Positions 50,371 through 58,417 of a stretch of 64,000 nt of DNA are shown here, one piece after another. Both the position numbers and the translations under genes were made by a program. This DNA is from Microbacterium hydrothermale (GTDB lineage Bacteria > Actinomycetota > Actinomycetes > Actinomycetales > Microbacteriaceae), in contig NZ_STGM01000010.1 in assembly GCF_004854025.1 (NCBI RefSeq), forward strand, positions 33,300 through 97,299, in the 5' to 3' direction. The notes beneath the pieces were generated by a model that saw only the letters and a list, made by a program, of their open reading frames with translations, had not been told where the DNA came from and ran no database searches. Positions within the stretch are counted from its first letter, which is position 1. Every line of letters begins with the position of its first letter.

Positions 50371-50509
50371 ACCGGGTGCATTCGAGTATCGGTTCTAGTC
50401 ATCGAAGCAAGAAGAACTCACGGGTTGTTGTGCGCGTCCGTGGCTGACACACTCGATGTTGAGCGCGCGCTGCGCGCCGTCTCACATCCCCCCGACAGAA
50501 GGACACGAC

Positions 50510-50803
50510 ATGGCCAACGTGATGAACCCCGATGAGGTGCTGCGTCGCGCACGCGACTTGCAGGAATCGCGCCTCGCGATGATCGACGACCTCGTTCGAA
50601 CGAACGTCGAACTCGCCGACGCTCGCGAGCGTGTCGCCGCCGCCGAGAGCGATTACAGCCGCTCCTACGCCGCGGCCGTGAGCGCGGGTTGGACGAGCGG
50701 TGAGCTGAGCAAGATCGGCTTCGCCGAGGCAGCGAAGACGCCCCGTCCGCGGCGGCAGTCTCGTCGCCAGAGCACCACTTCGGAAGAGTCCGTAACGGAA
50801 TGA
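50510..50803 (+). CDS. Small hypothetical helical protein
   Basis: A protein of 97 residues, ATG 50510 with GAAGGA seven bases upstream. The sequence is nearly all helix: MNPDEVLRRARDLQESRLAM, then DDLVRTNVELADARERVAAA, followed by a turn AGWTSGELSKIGFAEA and a basic Arg/Ser tail. The AGWTSGELSKIG segment could be a small HTH-like turn. It is divergent from mobC across the putative oriT and ends at the second hairpin (50930-51004). The role is unknown. The gene's good codon use and ribosome site support it being real. Confidence 0.7.
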   Translation: MANVMNPDEVLRRARDLQESRLAMIDDLVRTNVELADARERVAAAESDYSRSYAAAVSAGWTSGELSKIGFAEAAKTPRPRRQSRRQSTTSEESVTE

Positions 50804-50929
50804 GTTGCGTATCCCCCTGACCACCTGTGGACGGCCTGACCTACCTTCGGGCTCCACCCGCCCACAGGTGGACAGCGGGACCCTCGTCACGTCCACGGAC
50901 CCACCACCCCGATGCCGGAAGGTATTACC

Positions 50930-51004
50930 CAGCTAGCCCCCGTCAAGGGCGCTTCGCGTCACTACGTGATGCGGCAGGCGCCGCACCCTTGACGGGGCTA
51001 GCTG
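50930..51004. terminator. Bidirectional hairpin, copy 2 (same core as 46291-46364)
   Basis: The left arm CAGCTAGCCCC plus GTCAAGGG (50930-50949, with one extra C bulged at 50941) pairs with CCCTTGACGGGGCTAGCTG (50986-51004). The stem core CCCCCGTCAAGGG is identical to that of the first hairpin, although the outer arms differ. It again lies between convergent gene ends (50803 and 51060), so it is most likely a two-way terminator. Confidence 0.72.
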
Positions 51005-51059
51005 CGCGAAGAGCGGCAAGTATCGGGGAGCTGGGAGAGGAACGGATGCTCACAAATGA

Positions 51060-54000
51060 CTAGCGCTCGAGGTCTTCGCGCTCGATGACCGGGGCCGATG
51101 TGGACCGTCGATCGGACGCCGCTGATCCGCCTCGTGAGAGGTCCCGCGCGAGTGTGCGCGGGAATGCCGCGGCGAATGGCGACTTCGGCTCTGCGCTCGT
51201 CGACTCGGACGGCGCCGGCTGTTCCGGCGTGGCCTGTGCGTTGAGTTGTTCGACGATGCTTTGCACGCGCTGGTGCGCGGCGGCGAGTTCGTCGGCGTGA
51301 GCGAACGGGGCACCCAGGCGGGAGTCGGCTTGTGCGATGACAGCGTGGGCGTCTGCAATCCGCCGTTCGTGTTCTGCGATGACGGTGGGGATGCTGTCGA
51401 CACGGTTTCCGAGTTGCACCATCGTGCCGATGTTGTTGCGGAGCGCTTCTGCCGGATCGACGGTGACGCCGATGCCGGGGGCGTCTTCGAGGGTGAGCCT
51501 GAGCATGTTCTTTCCGCCCGTGGTGGCGTAGTACTGGCGCTCGGTGTGCGCGGTGATGACGTGCCCGCCGATGGAGCCGATGCGTTCGGGAACGGGGATG
51601 GCAGTGCCGTACTGGAGGCCGTGTCGGTGGGCCCAAGCGCCGAGAGCTTCGGCGGCTTCTGATCGGCTGGTGTAGGTCCGTTCGCCGAGCTCGATGCGGA
51701 ACTTGTCGCCGCTGACATCGGTTGAGCGGGCGGCGGCTTCACGCAACTGGGCAACGATCTGCTGGCCGCTGTCGATCTCCTTCACGGCGCTGCTGCGGCG
51801 TGTGCTCAGGGACGATTGGGCGCGGTGATGCGCGGTCTCCTGACGGCGGAGTTTCTGCAGCGCCTGGTCGGCTTGCGCCTTCTCCAGGATGAGCGGGTTA
51901 CCGGATGCCAGGGCCTTCGCCTCCGACGCGCTCATCGTGGACTCGCCGATGTCCTCGATCTCGCGCGAGTCCAGCCGGCCCCGCATGATCTGGTTGATGA
52001 ACTTCGCTTTCCGCTCGACCGTTTGGTACGAGTAGGCGTCGAAGCTGCGCTCGACGACGTACCGGTAGATCGCCACCTCGTCGTTCTGGTTGCCCTGGCG
52101 GATGCCGCGGCCGTCGCGCTGCTCGAGGTCGCTGGGACGCCACGGGCAGTCGACGTGGTGCATGGCCGTGATGCGGTCCTGGACGTTCGTTCCGACGCCC
52201 ATCTTCCCGGTCGATCCGATCAGCACGGCGACGTGTCCGCTGCGGGCGGCGGCGAATAGCCGGCCTTTCTCGGCGTCGTTCTTCGCTTCGTGAATGAAGC
52301 GGATCGAGTCGGCCGGGAGGCCGCGTTCGGTGAGCTTGGTGCGTAGTTCGTCGTAGGCGTTCCAGCGGTTTGCGGCGGGGGTGCTCTGGTCACAGAACAC
52401 CAGCTGCAAACCGCCCGTGATGGGCGAGGGTTCGCGGGTGGTGCTGTCGGTGAAGATGAGGCCACGTTCGCGTCGCCAGTGCTCGGCAACGCGGTCAGCA
52501 ACGTAGTCCAGCTTGCCGAGCCCATCGGGCTCGACGCCGGGACGCACCAGGCGCATATCGAGGGCGGCGGCGCGGCCGTCGCCGGAGATTTTGAGCATGT
52601 TGTCTTCGGTGGGCGACACCTGCTTGGCGCGCACCCGCTCCGCGCGGTCGGCGATCTCTGCGATGTACTCCTGCATGGCGGGAGACGGCGGGATGACGAC
52701 GGTCGCGTGAGCGCGCTCACCGTCGCTGTCGCGTGCCGCGATCGCGGGGGTGGGGAGGTTGAGGTCTTCCGCGGTCTTCACGTCGGCGAACACGTGCCAC
52801 ATGCGCAGCATCTCGGGGACGTTCTGGAATTTCGCGAATCGGGTCTTCACACGGAAGTCCCCTGCGGGTCCCATCTCCAACTCGGTGACCTGTTCGCCGA
52901 ACGTTGCCGCCCATCCGTCGAACGAGGTGATGCCCGCCTCTTCGAGCAGGTCCGGTCGGAGGTAGCGCTGCATCACGTAGGCCTCGGTGACCGAGTTGGC
53001 CAGCGGCGTTGCGGTCGCGGCGGTGACGACGCGATCGCCGTGTTGGCTGCGCAGATACTCCAGCTTCATGTGCAGGTCGGTGGCCTGCTTCGATCCGACC
53101 TTGCCCGCGTCTTGGATGTTCGACACGACCGTGAGGTTCTTGTACATGTGCATCTCGTCGACGACGACGTAATCGATTCCCGTGCTCTCGAACTCCAGAC
53201 CGGGGTCACGCGGGATATCGGCCTTCGCTCGGTACGCCTCCTCGGCTCGGAGGATGGCTTTCTCGATCTGCTTGATCGACTTGGCGTCCTCGCCCTGCGC
53301 GTCAGCGAGGGCGGCGCGAAGCTGGTCGGTCTGCGCCTGGATGTAGTCCGCTTCGAACTGAGGCGAGAGGGGAATCGTCTTGAACGCGCTCTGCGTCATC
53401 AACACGGCGTCCCAGTCGTTCGCCGCGGCGCGCGCGACGAAACGACGTCGTTTGTCCCCGGTGAGATCGGCGGTCGACGCCGCAAGGATCTTCGCCTGGG
53501 GATACATCTGCAGCCACTCACGGGAGAACTGCTCGAGCATGTGGTTCGGGAGCACGACGACGGGCTTGTTCACCATGCCCATGCGCTTGAGCTCCATCGT
53601 GCCCATGACCATCTCGGCGGTCTTACCCGCGCCGACCTGGTGGAACAGCCCCACCGCGGGTTCGGCGATCATGCGCGCGACCGCGCCGCGCTGGTGCGGG
53701 CGTGGCGTGAAGCTGCTCGCGAGCCCTGGCAGCGTGAGGTGGTCGCCGGCGGCGGAGTAGTCGCGAAGAACGAGGCTGTTGAAGCGGCGGTTGTACTCGT
53801 CGTGCAGGCGGGCAGCGCGCTCGGGTTCTTCCCATACCCATTCCGCAAACCGTGCCTGTAGCGCCTGGCCTTTCTCCTGCGCGGCTTCCGTTTCCACGGC
53901 GTTCGGGATCTGGCGTTCCCGTCCCTCAGCGTCCTTGATCGTGTCGTGCACGATCAGGTTGCGCTGCTCCATGAGTGCTGCGGCGATGTCGGTAGCGGGG

Positions 54001-56726
54001 CGCCGATCGGTGCCCCACTCGTTGGTGGCGCGAATGCCCCACCGCTGCCCGCGCACGTTCCACTTGCCGGGAAGAGGGTTCTCCACGGTGACGCTGTTGT
54101 CCTGCAGGATGTCGCGCAGGAAGGCTTGGTGCGTAGGAGCGTCGATCCACACGGCGCCGAGACGGGGCTCGATCTCTTCCATGCCGATGGGTTCGGGCAT
54201 CACCTCGCGAAGCGCGGTGACGTTCACCTCGAGAGTCGGGTTGGTTTCGGCGGCGGCGACGGCTTCTTCCAGCTTCGTGCGGACGTTTCCCGAAAGGTAC
54301 TCGGGGGCCGGCATGATGCCACCGGTCGCGGGGTCGTCGTAGACGAGTGTGCCGAGCTGTTCGCGAGCGTCGGCTTCGTCGACGCCGAGCAGGTCGGCGA
54401 TCACGGCGAGGTCTGCACTGCCGGTGCGATCCAGGCTTAGGGCGAGTGCATCTTGAGCGTTCTCGGCGCCCTGCGCGATGTAGCGCGGCGCCACCACACG
54501 TTCCGTGAGGAGCGTGGCGGGCACGGCGGTGCGGGTCTGTTCGTCGAAGCGCTCCAGCGCCAGCGTGAGCGCCGCGAACGGGTCATCTCTCATGAGACTG
54601 ACCGCCTTCGGCATGACCCGCGCGAGGATCTCCTCTCCGGTCTCCGCGTCGACGCGGCCGGTGGAACGTTCGTTGAACCGGTTGATCGGGCCGTAGGAGT
54701 CGACGTAGGCGCGGTAGTCGGCGAGCAGCGCCTGACGCTGCGCCACCATCTCGTCGGTGTCCTCCGACTCGCGCGCCTCCCGTGTGACCAGGGCGCGAGC
54801 CTGGTCACGAAGCCCGAGCAGCGCTGCGAGTTCCCGCGCGTGGGTGCGGGGCACCTTCAGCGGCGTCAGCGCGCCGTCTGCGACGGTGGCGAACTCTCCC
54901 CCGCCTTGGTCGACGATGGTTCCGTCCCACAGCGCAGGATCGGCTGTGACACGCGTTTCCCGCTCGGTGAGAACGTCGGCGCTCGGCGCCGCCATGGTGA
55001 GCCCGCGTTCGATGCCGCTGGTCGTGATGTCGGTGAGGGCGGCGTCCAGCTGCGCGGCCGCGGTTGCGAGATCTCCGCGGACCTGCAGCGTGGTGGAGCC
55101 GTGGATACCGGTTCCCACCTCGAGCGCGCCGAGGATGTGGTCTGGTCGGTTGTCGAAGTAGGAGTTGACGTAGATCTTCTCCCCGTCGATGAGCCGCGGG
55201 GTGACGCTCTCCCAGGTCGCGTCCGCGGGCTCGGCGCCGGGTTCGCGTCGACGAAGGATGAGGAGGTCCGTGACGGCTTCGGTGCCGGCGGCGCGACGGT
55301 GTGCCCCGGTGGGCAGGCGCACCGCGCCCACCAGGTCGGCCATGTCGCTCATCTCGCGGCGGGCAGCGGGGTTCTGCGAATCGAGCGTGAACCGGCTTGT
55401 CAGCACGGCGACGAGCCCGCCCGGGCGCGTAAGGGCGAGGGACTTGATGATGAAGTGGTTGTGCATCGAGTGCCCGCCACGGTTGTGCGTGGAGTCGTGC
55501 AGCGCGACGTCGGCGAACGGGACGTTGCCGATCGCGGCGTCGAACGATGCCCGCGGAAAGCGGGTGTCCGCGAACGACTCGGTGCGCACATCTGCGGCCG
55601 GATAGAGCCCGTGCGAGATGGAGGCGGTGAGCGGGTCAAGCTCGATACCGGTCATCTCGGCGCCCACCGGCGCCATGCCCATGAATGTCCCCGCGCCGCT
55701 ACCCGGCTCGAGCACGCGCCCGCCCTCGAAGCCGAGGCGCTGCATCGCCGCCCACATTGCGTCGACGTAGGCGGGGTCGGTGTAGTGCGCGTTGATGGTC
55801 GTGCGGCGCGCGGCGGTGAGCTCCGCGTCCGTCAAGAGGCTCTGCAGCTGCTCCCGTTCACGCGCCCAGTCGTCGCGGCGTTCGTTGAACACCCCCGGGA
55901 TGGCGCCCCAACTCGACCAGCGCGCGAGCGTGGCCTGTTCATCGGCGGTAGCCGGCCGCTGCCCTGCATCGAGCCGACGAACGGTCTCGATGGCGGCGAT
56001 GTTCGCCTGGAAGCGCGCCTTGGCACCGGAGGGTGCCAGATCGTCCTGCGCGGCAGGACGGAAGCTCAGTACCCCTCGGGAACCTTCGCTTCCAGTTCCA
56101 CGATCCGCGCCAACGTCTGCTGCATTTGCGCCAGACGTTCCTCGTACACCGCCGTCAGCAGCGCCGAGTCCGGGTCGCTCTGATCCTCCTGCAGGTACCG
56201 AATCTGCCGCTCGAGCTCCGCCCGATCGGGAAGCTCCCCCAGTTCCTGGGATGCCGCTTCCGTCTCGTCGTACTCCACCTGATCCGGCGTCAACCAGACC
56301 AGATCGCTCAGCGCCCGCTCCTCCGCCTGCTTCCGGTAGGCGTTCAGCAGCGCCACCTGGTCCAGGTAGTCCGGGGACGGGCGATGCTGCCCCTCGAGAA
56401 TCCGAGAGAGGGTCGTCACCCGATCCGCTACCTGCTCCCCCAGGCTCTCGAAGAACTCGTCCGGGTTCTCCAGCTGCGCCACTCTGCTGGGTGCGTACTT
56501 CGTCCAGTGCTCGCGCGCGAGCATCCCGTACCGGTTCATCGCGAACCTCCGTGTCCTCGTCGAAGTTGAAGTCCAGTTGCCCGTCGACGAGCTGCTGCTC
56601 GACGGGCGCGGGCGGCGCGTTCCGCGCCTGCTCGATGCTTTGGTCGGCCTGTTGCTCGGACAGCCCCCACAGGTCGAAGACGCCTTGCCCTTCGTGTGGC
56701 CGCTGCGCGCGACGACGTGGTGCCAT
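51060..56726 (-). CDS. Giant N6-adenine methylase / SNF2-type helicase fusion
   Basis: A frame of 1888 codons. The methylase part has the SAM loop RVLEPGSGAGTFMGM (337-351), GNVPF (400-404, in place of NPPF) and LPTGAHRRAAGTEAVTDLLI. The helicase part has HQVGAGKTAEM (Walker A 1031-1036), VVVDEMHMYKN (1187-1197), ATATPLANS and the late motif EQRDGRGIRQGNQND. Such plasmid/ICE proteins are proposed to protect entering DNA from restriction. The N-terminal 60 residues look genuine. Residues 63-218 are Gly/Ala/Arg low complexity that lies opposite another gene in a second frame (56066-56539), so this stretch may be a linker or an artefact. No alternative ATG/GTG/TTG start exists just before VLSFRPAAQDDL (219). 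The ribosome site is GAGGGGGG. Confidence 0.85.
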   Translation of the reverse strand: MAPRRRAQRPHEGQGVFDLWGLSEQQADQSIEQARNAPPAPVEQQLVDGQLDFNFDEDTEVRDEPVRDARARALDEVRTQQSGAAGEPGRVLREPGGAGSGSGDDPLSDSRGAASPVPGLPGPGGAAERLPEAGGGAGAERSGLVDAGSGGVRRDGSGIPGTGGASRSGGARAADSVPAGGSERPGLGAADGGVRGTSGANAADVGADRGTGSEGSRGVLSFRPAAQDDLAPSGAKARFQANIAAIETVRRLDAGQRPATADEQATLARWSSWGAIPGVFNERRDDWAREREQLQSLLTDAELTAARRTTINAHYTDPAYVDAMWAAMQRLGFEGGRVLEPGSGAGTFMGMAPVGAEMTGIELDPLTASISHGLYPAADVRTESFADTRFPRASFDAAIGNVPFADVALHDSTHNRGGHSMHNHFIIKSLALTRPGGLVAVLTSRFTLDSQNPAARREMSDMADLVGAVRLPTGAHRRAAGTEAVTDLLILRRREPGAEPADATWESVTPRLIDGEKIYVNSYFDNRPDHILGALEVGTGIHGSTTLQVRGDLATAAAQLDAALTDITTSGIERGLTMAAPSADVLTERETRVTADPALWDGTIVDQGGGEFATVADGALTPLKVPRTHARELAALLGLRDQARALVTREARESEDTDEMVAQRQALLADYRAYVDSYGPINRFNERSTGRVDAETGEEILARVMPKAVSLMRDDPFAALTLALERFDEQTRTAVPATLLTERVVAPRYIAQGAENAQDALALSLDRTGSADLAVIADLLGVDEADAREQLGTLVYDDPATGGIMPAPEYLSGNVRTKLEEAVAAAETNPTLEVNVTALREVMPEPIGMEEIEPRLGAVWIDAPTHQAFLRDILQDNSVTVENPLPGKWNVRGQRWGIRATNEWGTDRRPATDIAAALMEQRNLIVHDTIKDAEGRERQIPNAVETEAAQEKGQALQARFAEWVWEEPERAARLHDEYNRRFNSLVLRDYSAAGDHLTLPGLASSFTPRPHQRGAVARMIAEPAVGLFHQVGAGKTAEMVMGTMELKRMGMVNKPVVVLPNHMLEQFSREWLQMYPQAKILAASTADLTGDKRRRFVARAAANDWDAVLMTQSAFKTIPLSPQFEADYIQAQTDQLRAALADAQGEDAKSIKQIEKAILRAEEAYRAKADIPRDPGLEFESTGIDYVVVDEMHMYKNLTVVSNIQDAGKVGSKQATDLHMKLEYLRSQHGDRVVTAATATPLANSVTEAYVMQRYLRPDLLEEAGITSFDGWAATFGEQVTELEMGPAGDFRVKTRFAKFQNVPEMLRMWHVFADVKTAEDLNLPTPAIAARDSDGERAHATVVIPPSPAMQEYIAEIADRAERVRAKQVSPTEDNMLKISGDGRAAALDMRLVRPGVEPDGLGKLDYVADRVAEHWRRERGLIFTDSTTREPSPITGGLQLVFCDQSTPAANRWNAYDELRTKLTERGLPADSIRFIHEAKNDAEKGRLFAAARSGHVAVLIGSTGKMGVGTNVQDRITAMHHVDCPWRPSDLEQRDGRGIRQGNQNDEVAIYRYVVERSFDAYSYQTVERKAKFINQIMRGRLDSREIEDIGESTMSASEAKALASGNPLILEKAQADQALQKLRRQETAHHRAQSSLSTRRSSAVKEIDSGQQIVAQLREAAARSTDVSGDKFRIELGERTYTSRSEAAEALGAWAHRHGLQYGTAIPVPERIGSIGGHVITAHTERQYYATTGGKNMLRLTLEDAPGIGVTVDPAEALRNNIGTMVQLGNRVDSIPTVIAEHERRIADAHAVIAQADSRLGAPFAHADELAAAHQRVQSIVEQLNAQATPEQPAPSESTSAEPKSPFAAAFPRTLARDLSRGGSAASDRRSTSAPVIEREDLER
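56066..56539 (-). CDS. Nested out-of-frame gene: hypothetical protein MNRYGMLAREHW
   Basis: A 157-residue protein read one base out of frame inside the methylase-helicase gene. Evidence that it is real: GGAGG six bases before the ATG, G or C in most of its codon third positions, and a normal soluble-protein sequence. The sequence includes MNRYGMLAREHWTKYAPSRV, LENPDEFFESLGEQVADRVT, YLDQVALLNAYRKQAEERAL and a C-terminal Gln/Glu coiled coil. The overlapped frame is low complexity here. The pattern (R.G..A..HW..Y.P.R...L..P..FF..LG) recalls small plasmid proteins of unknown role found ahead of methylase-helicase genes. Its TGA overlaps the methylase codon for Leu220. Confidence 0.78.
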   Translation of the reverse strand: MNRYGMLAREHWTKYAPSRVAQLENPDEFFESLGEQVADRVTTLSRILEGQHRPSPDYLDQVALLNAYRKQAEERALSDLVWLTPDQVEYDETEAASQELGELPDRAELERQIRYLQEDQSDPDSALLTAVYEERLAQMQQTLARIVELEAKVPEGY

Positions 56727-56810
56727 CTCTGCCCCCCTCGATCAGCCGTGTGATCGAGGCTATCGACAGCCCTCCGGAAAGGCGCGGGGCCTGGCCCCTT
56801 GTGGAAGAGA

Positions 56811-57335
56811 TCATGCGTCAGCGCTCACCTGTAGGCGCCCGCGCAGATGCTTGGCGGCCTGAGACCCGTCGAATGACGCGATATCCAGCGCTTCGGGGTA
56901 CTGGTCCCCCGGCATCGTGACGTAGGCGGTGAACACGGCAGGGGTGTCGCCGGGGTTGAGCACGCGATTGGCGACAACGCCGTTGCCCTGGACTACCTCG
57001 TACTGGAAATCGTGCTCGAGGTGGCCCTTGTACTCGGTGCGAGCCCGGGTCACGCCCGTTCGCCTGTTCGACCAGAACGCGGTGTCGTAGGCCATGCGCG
57101 GGATCTCCCGCGGGCGGCTGCCCTCGTTCTGCATGTACACCGACACCGCCCACGTGCGGTCGATGACGCGGTCCTCGGACACGCGGGCATCGGTGAACTT
57201 CACCGTGAGGCCGTCGAGCTTGCCGGGTTCCGGGCTGCGGTAGAGCACCTTCGGCACCCATACCCCCATGGTCACCAGGGCCCCCAGCAGGATGACCCCG
57301 CCGACGACCAGGCCGACGATCCTCAGCGTGTCCAT
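56811..57335 (-). CDS. Membrane-anchored hypothetical protein
   Basis: A protein of 174 residues. An N-terminal helix (IVGLVVGGVILLGALVTMGV) is followed by an outside beta-sandwich-like domain: LTVKFTDARVSEDRVIDRTW, AVSVYMQNEGSRPREIPRMA and VLNPGDTPAVFTAYVTMPGD. The latter resembles DUF4352/immunoglobulin-like domains that bind ligands or partners outside the membrane. The ATG shares a base with the resolvase stop (TGATG), so the two are co-expressed. The function is unknown; a surface component of the transfer system is possible. Confidence 0.72.
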   Translation of the reverse strand: MDTLRIVGLVVGGVILLGALVTMGVWVPKVLYRSPEPGKLDGLTVKFTDARVSEDRVIDRTWAVSVYMQNEGSRPREIPRMAYDTAFWSNRRTGVTRARTEYKGHLEHDFQYEVVQGNGVVANRVLNPGDTPAVFTAYVTMPGDQYPEALDIASFDGSQAAKHLRGRLQVSADA

Positions 57336-57943
57336 CACTCCCCCACCTTCTGAGCGCTGCGCGCCTGATGGCGCGCCTGAGCTCGGTAGACGCCCGTGCG
57401 TGACGTGTTGAACATCTGCGCGATCTCCGCGACCGCGAGATCGCCCGCGGCCATGTGCTTGGCGATGTTCTCGTCCTGCCGTTCGGTCAGTTTCGGGCGC
57501 CGGCCTTTCAGCTTCGCGCGGACTTTTGGTCGCGCCATAGCCTCGCGCGTGCGCAAGCTGATCCACCCGCCTTCCGCCTCGGCGACGGCGGCGAGGATGG
57601 TGAAGAACAGCTTCGCCATCGGGTCCTTCGGATCGTATGGCGTGGTGCCGTTTTGGAAGATCACCCCAGCATCCGTCAGTCTGCGGATCACCTCGAGCGC
57701 TCCTTCGGTGCTCCGCGCGAGACGGTCGAGTGCGGGAACGACGAAGGTGTCGCCCTCGCGCACCGCGGCCAGGGCGTTGTCCAGCCCGGTCCGGGTCATT
57801 TTCGCGCCGCTGAAACCGACATCGCTGTAGATGCGGTCCTCTGGCACGCCGAGCTCGAGCAGCCGAGCCACTTGTCGCTCGGCGTCCTGCTCGATTGTCG
57901 AGACTCGCGCGTATCCCACCCTCATACGCGGAGCGTACCGCAT
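57335..57943 (-). CDS. Serine recombinase, resolvase/invertase type
   Basis: A protein of 202 residues. The catalytic domain has VGYARVSTIEQDAERQV with the nucleophile Ser in RVST, SDVGFSGAKMTRTGLDNALA, VPALDRLARSTEGALEVI and the E-helix region MAKLFFTILAAVAEAEGGWI. The C-terminal HTH has MAAGDLAVAEIAQMFNTSRTGVYR. This is the small resolvase/invertase class, not a large serine integrase. ATG 57943 has AAGGGGAG four bases upstream, and an internal ATG at 57925 is possible. The promoter region contains a 13-base inverted repeat that overlaps the start, plus a 24-base palindrome further out. It probably resolves multimers or inverts DNA in the element and represses itself. Confidence 0.92.
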   Translation of the reverse strand: MRYAPRMRVGYARVSTIEQDAERQVARLLELGVPEDRIYSDVGFSGAKMTRTGLDNALAAVREGDTFVVPALDRLARSTEGALEVIRRLTDAGVIFQNGTTPYDPKDPMAKLFFTILAAVAEAEGGWISLRTREAMARPKVRAKLKGRRPKLTERQDENIAKHMAAGDLAVAEIAQMFNTSRTGVYRAQARHQARSAQKVGE

Positions 57944-57988
57944 AGGCTCCCCTTAACGGTATGCGCAATCGGACGCCTATGCGGTACG
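57934..57988. repeat. 13-base inverted repeat at the resolvase start (candidate res subsite)
   Basis: CGTACCGCATAGG (57934-57946) and its exact reverse complement (57976-57988) are separated by 29 bases. A near copy of the half-site, GTACCGGATAG, occurs at 58044-58054. Spaced inverted half-sites covering a resolvase start are typical of res sites, where the enzyme also controls its own gene. Confidence 0.6.
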
Positions 57989-58141
57989 AGTGTCCCCCGC
58001 GGGATTTCGCGGAATCCGTGTCGCTGGGCCGCCGGCCCCTGCCGTACCGGATAGCGATCCCCATTCGGACAGCTACTTCACCAAGATTTTGCATCACGAT
58101 GACCCGCCAGATCTCGAGAACTCGACGACTCCCAGGCGGTA

Positions 58142-58165
58142 GTGCGAAACCGATCGGTTTCGCAC
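58142..58165. repeat. Perfect 24-base palindrome upstream of the resolvase (candidate crossover site or operator)
   Basis: The sequence from 58142 to 58165 is its own reverse complement, with half-site GTGCGAAACCGA. A weaker relative (CGAAA-CA-TTTCG followed by CAC) is at 58232-58246. The length and symmetry, with a central AT, match what a serine recombinase dimer would bind. An operator for the flanking gene is the alternative. In the rest of this 470-base gap nothing else is seen. Confidence 0.6.
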
Positions 58166-58417
58166 CACGGACACACCCGCGCGAGCAGCCCAGCTCGGGT
58201 TCTCCTACGAAGCACTCCCTGACGGGCCTGTCGAAACATTTCGCACGGGATGCCAGCAAAGAGGAACCCTCGGCGCCTACCGTGTGCTCATGGCGGCAGA
58301 TTTCACCACCGGTTCGTCGGCCTCGTTGGCTCTTACATACAACGTCACGGGGACGAGGTTTCCGAGGAGCAGGCGCAACGGAAGATTGCCGGTCTCCTCA
58401 ATGGGTGGAGGGACGCG

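Noticed and set aside
46291..51004. The two related hairpins as terminal inverted repeats of a transposon
   Set aside because: Each is self-complementary by itself and placed at a convergent gene end. There is no transposase between them and no target duplication is visible.
52479..53861. Forward frame of 460 codons inside the methylase-helicase gene
   Set aside because: Antisense to conserved helicase motifs and strongly biased in composition.
58250..58417. Upstream ATG as the start of the hypothetical gene ending at 59224
   Set aside because: The ATG at 58250 has no ribosome site, while 58418 has GGAGGG at good spacing. The extension is possible but less supported.
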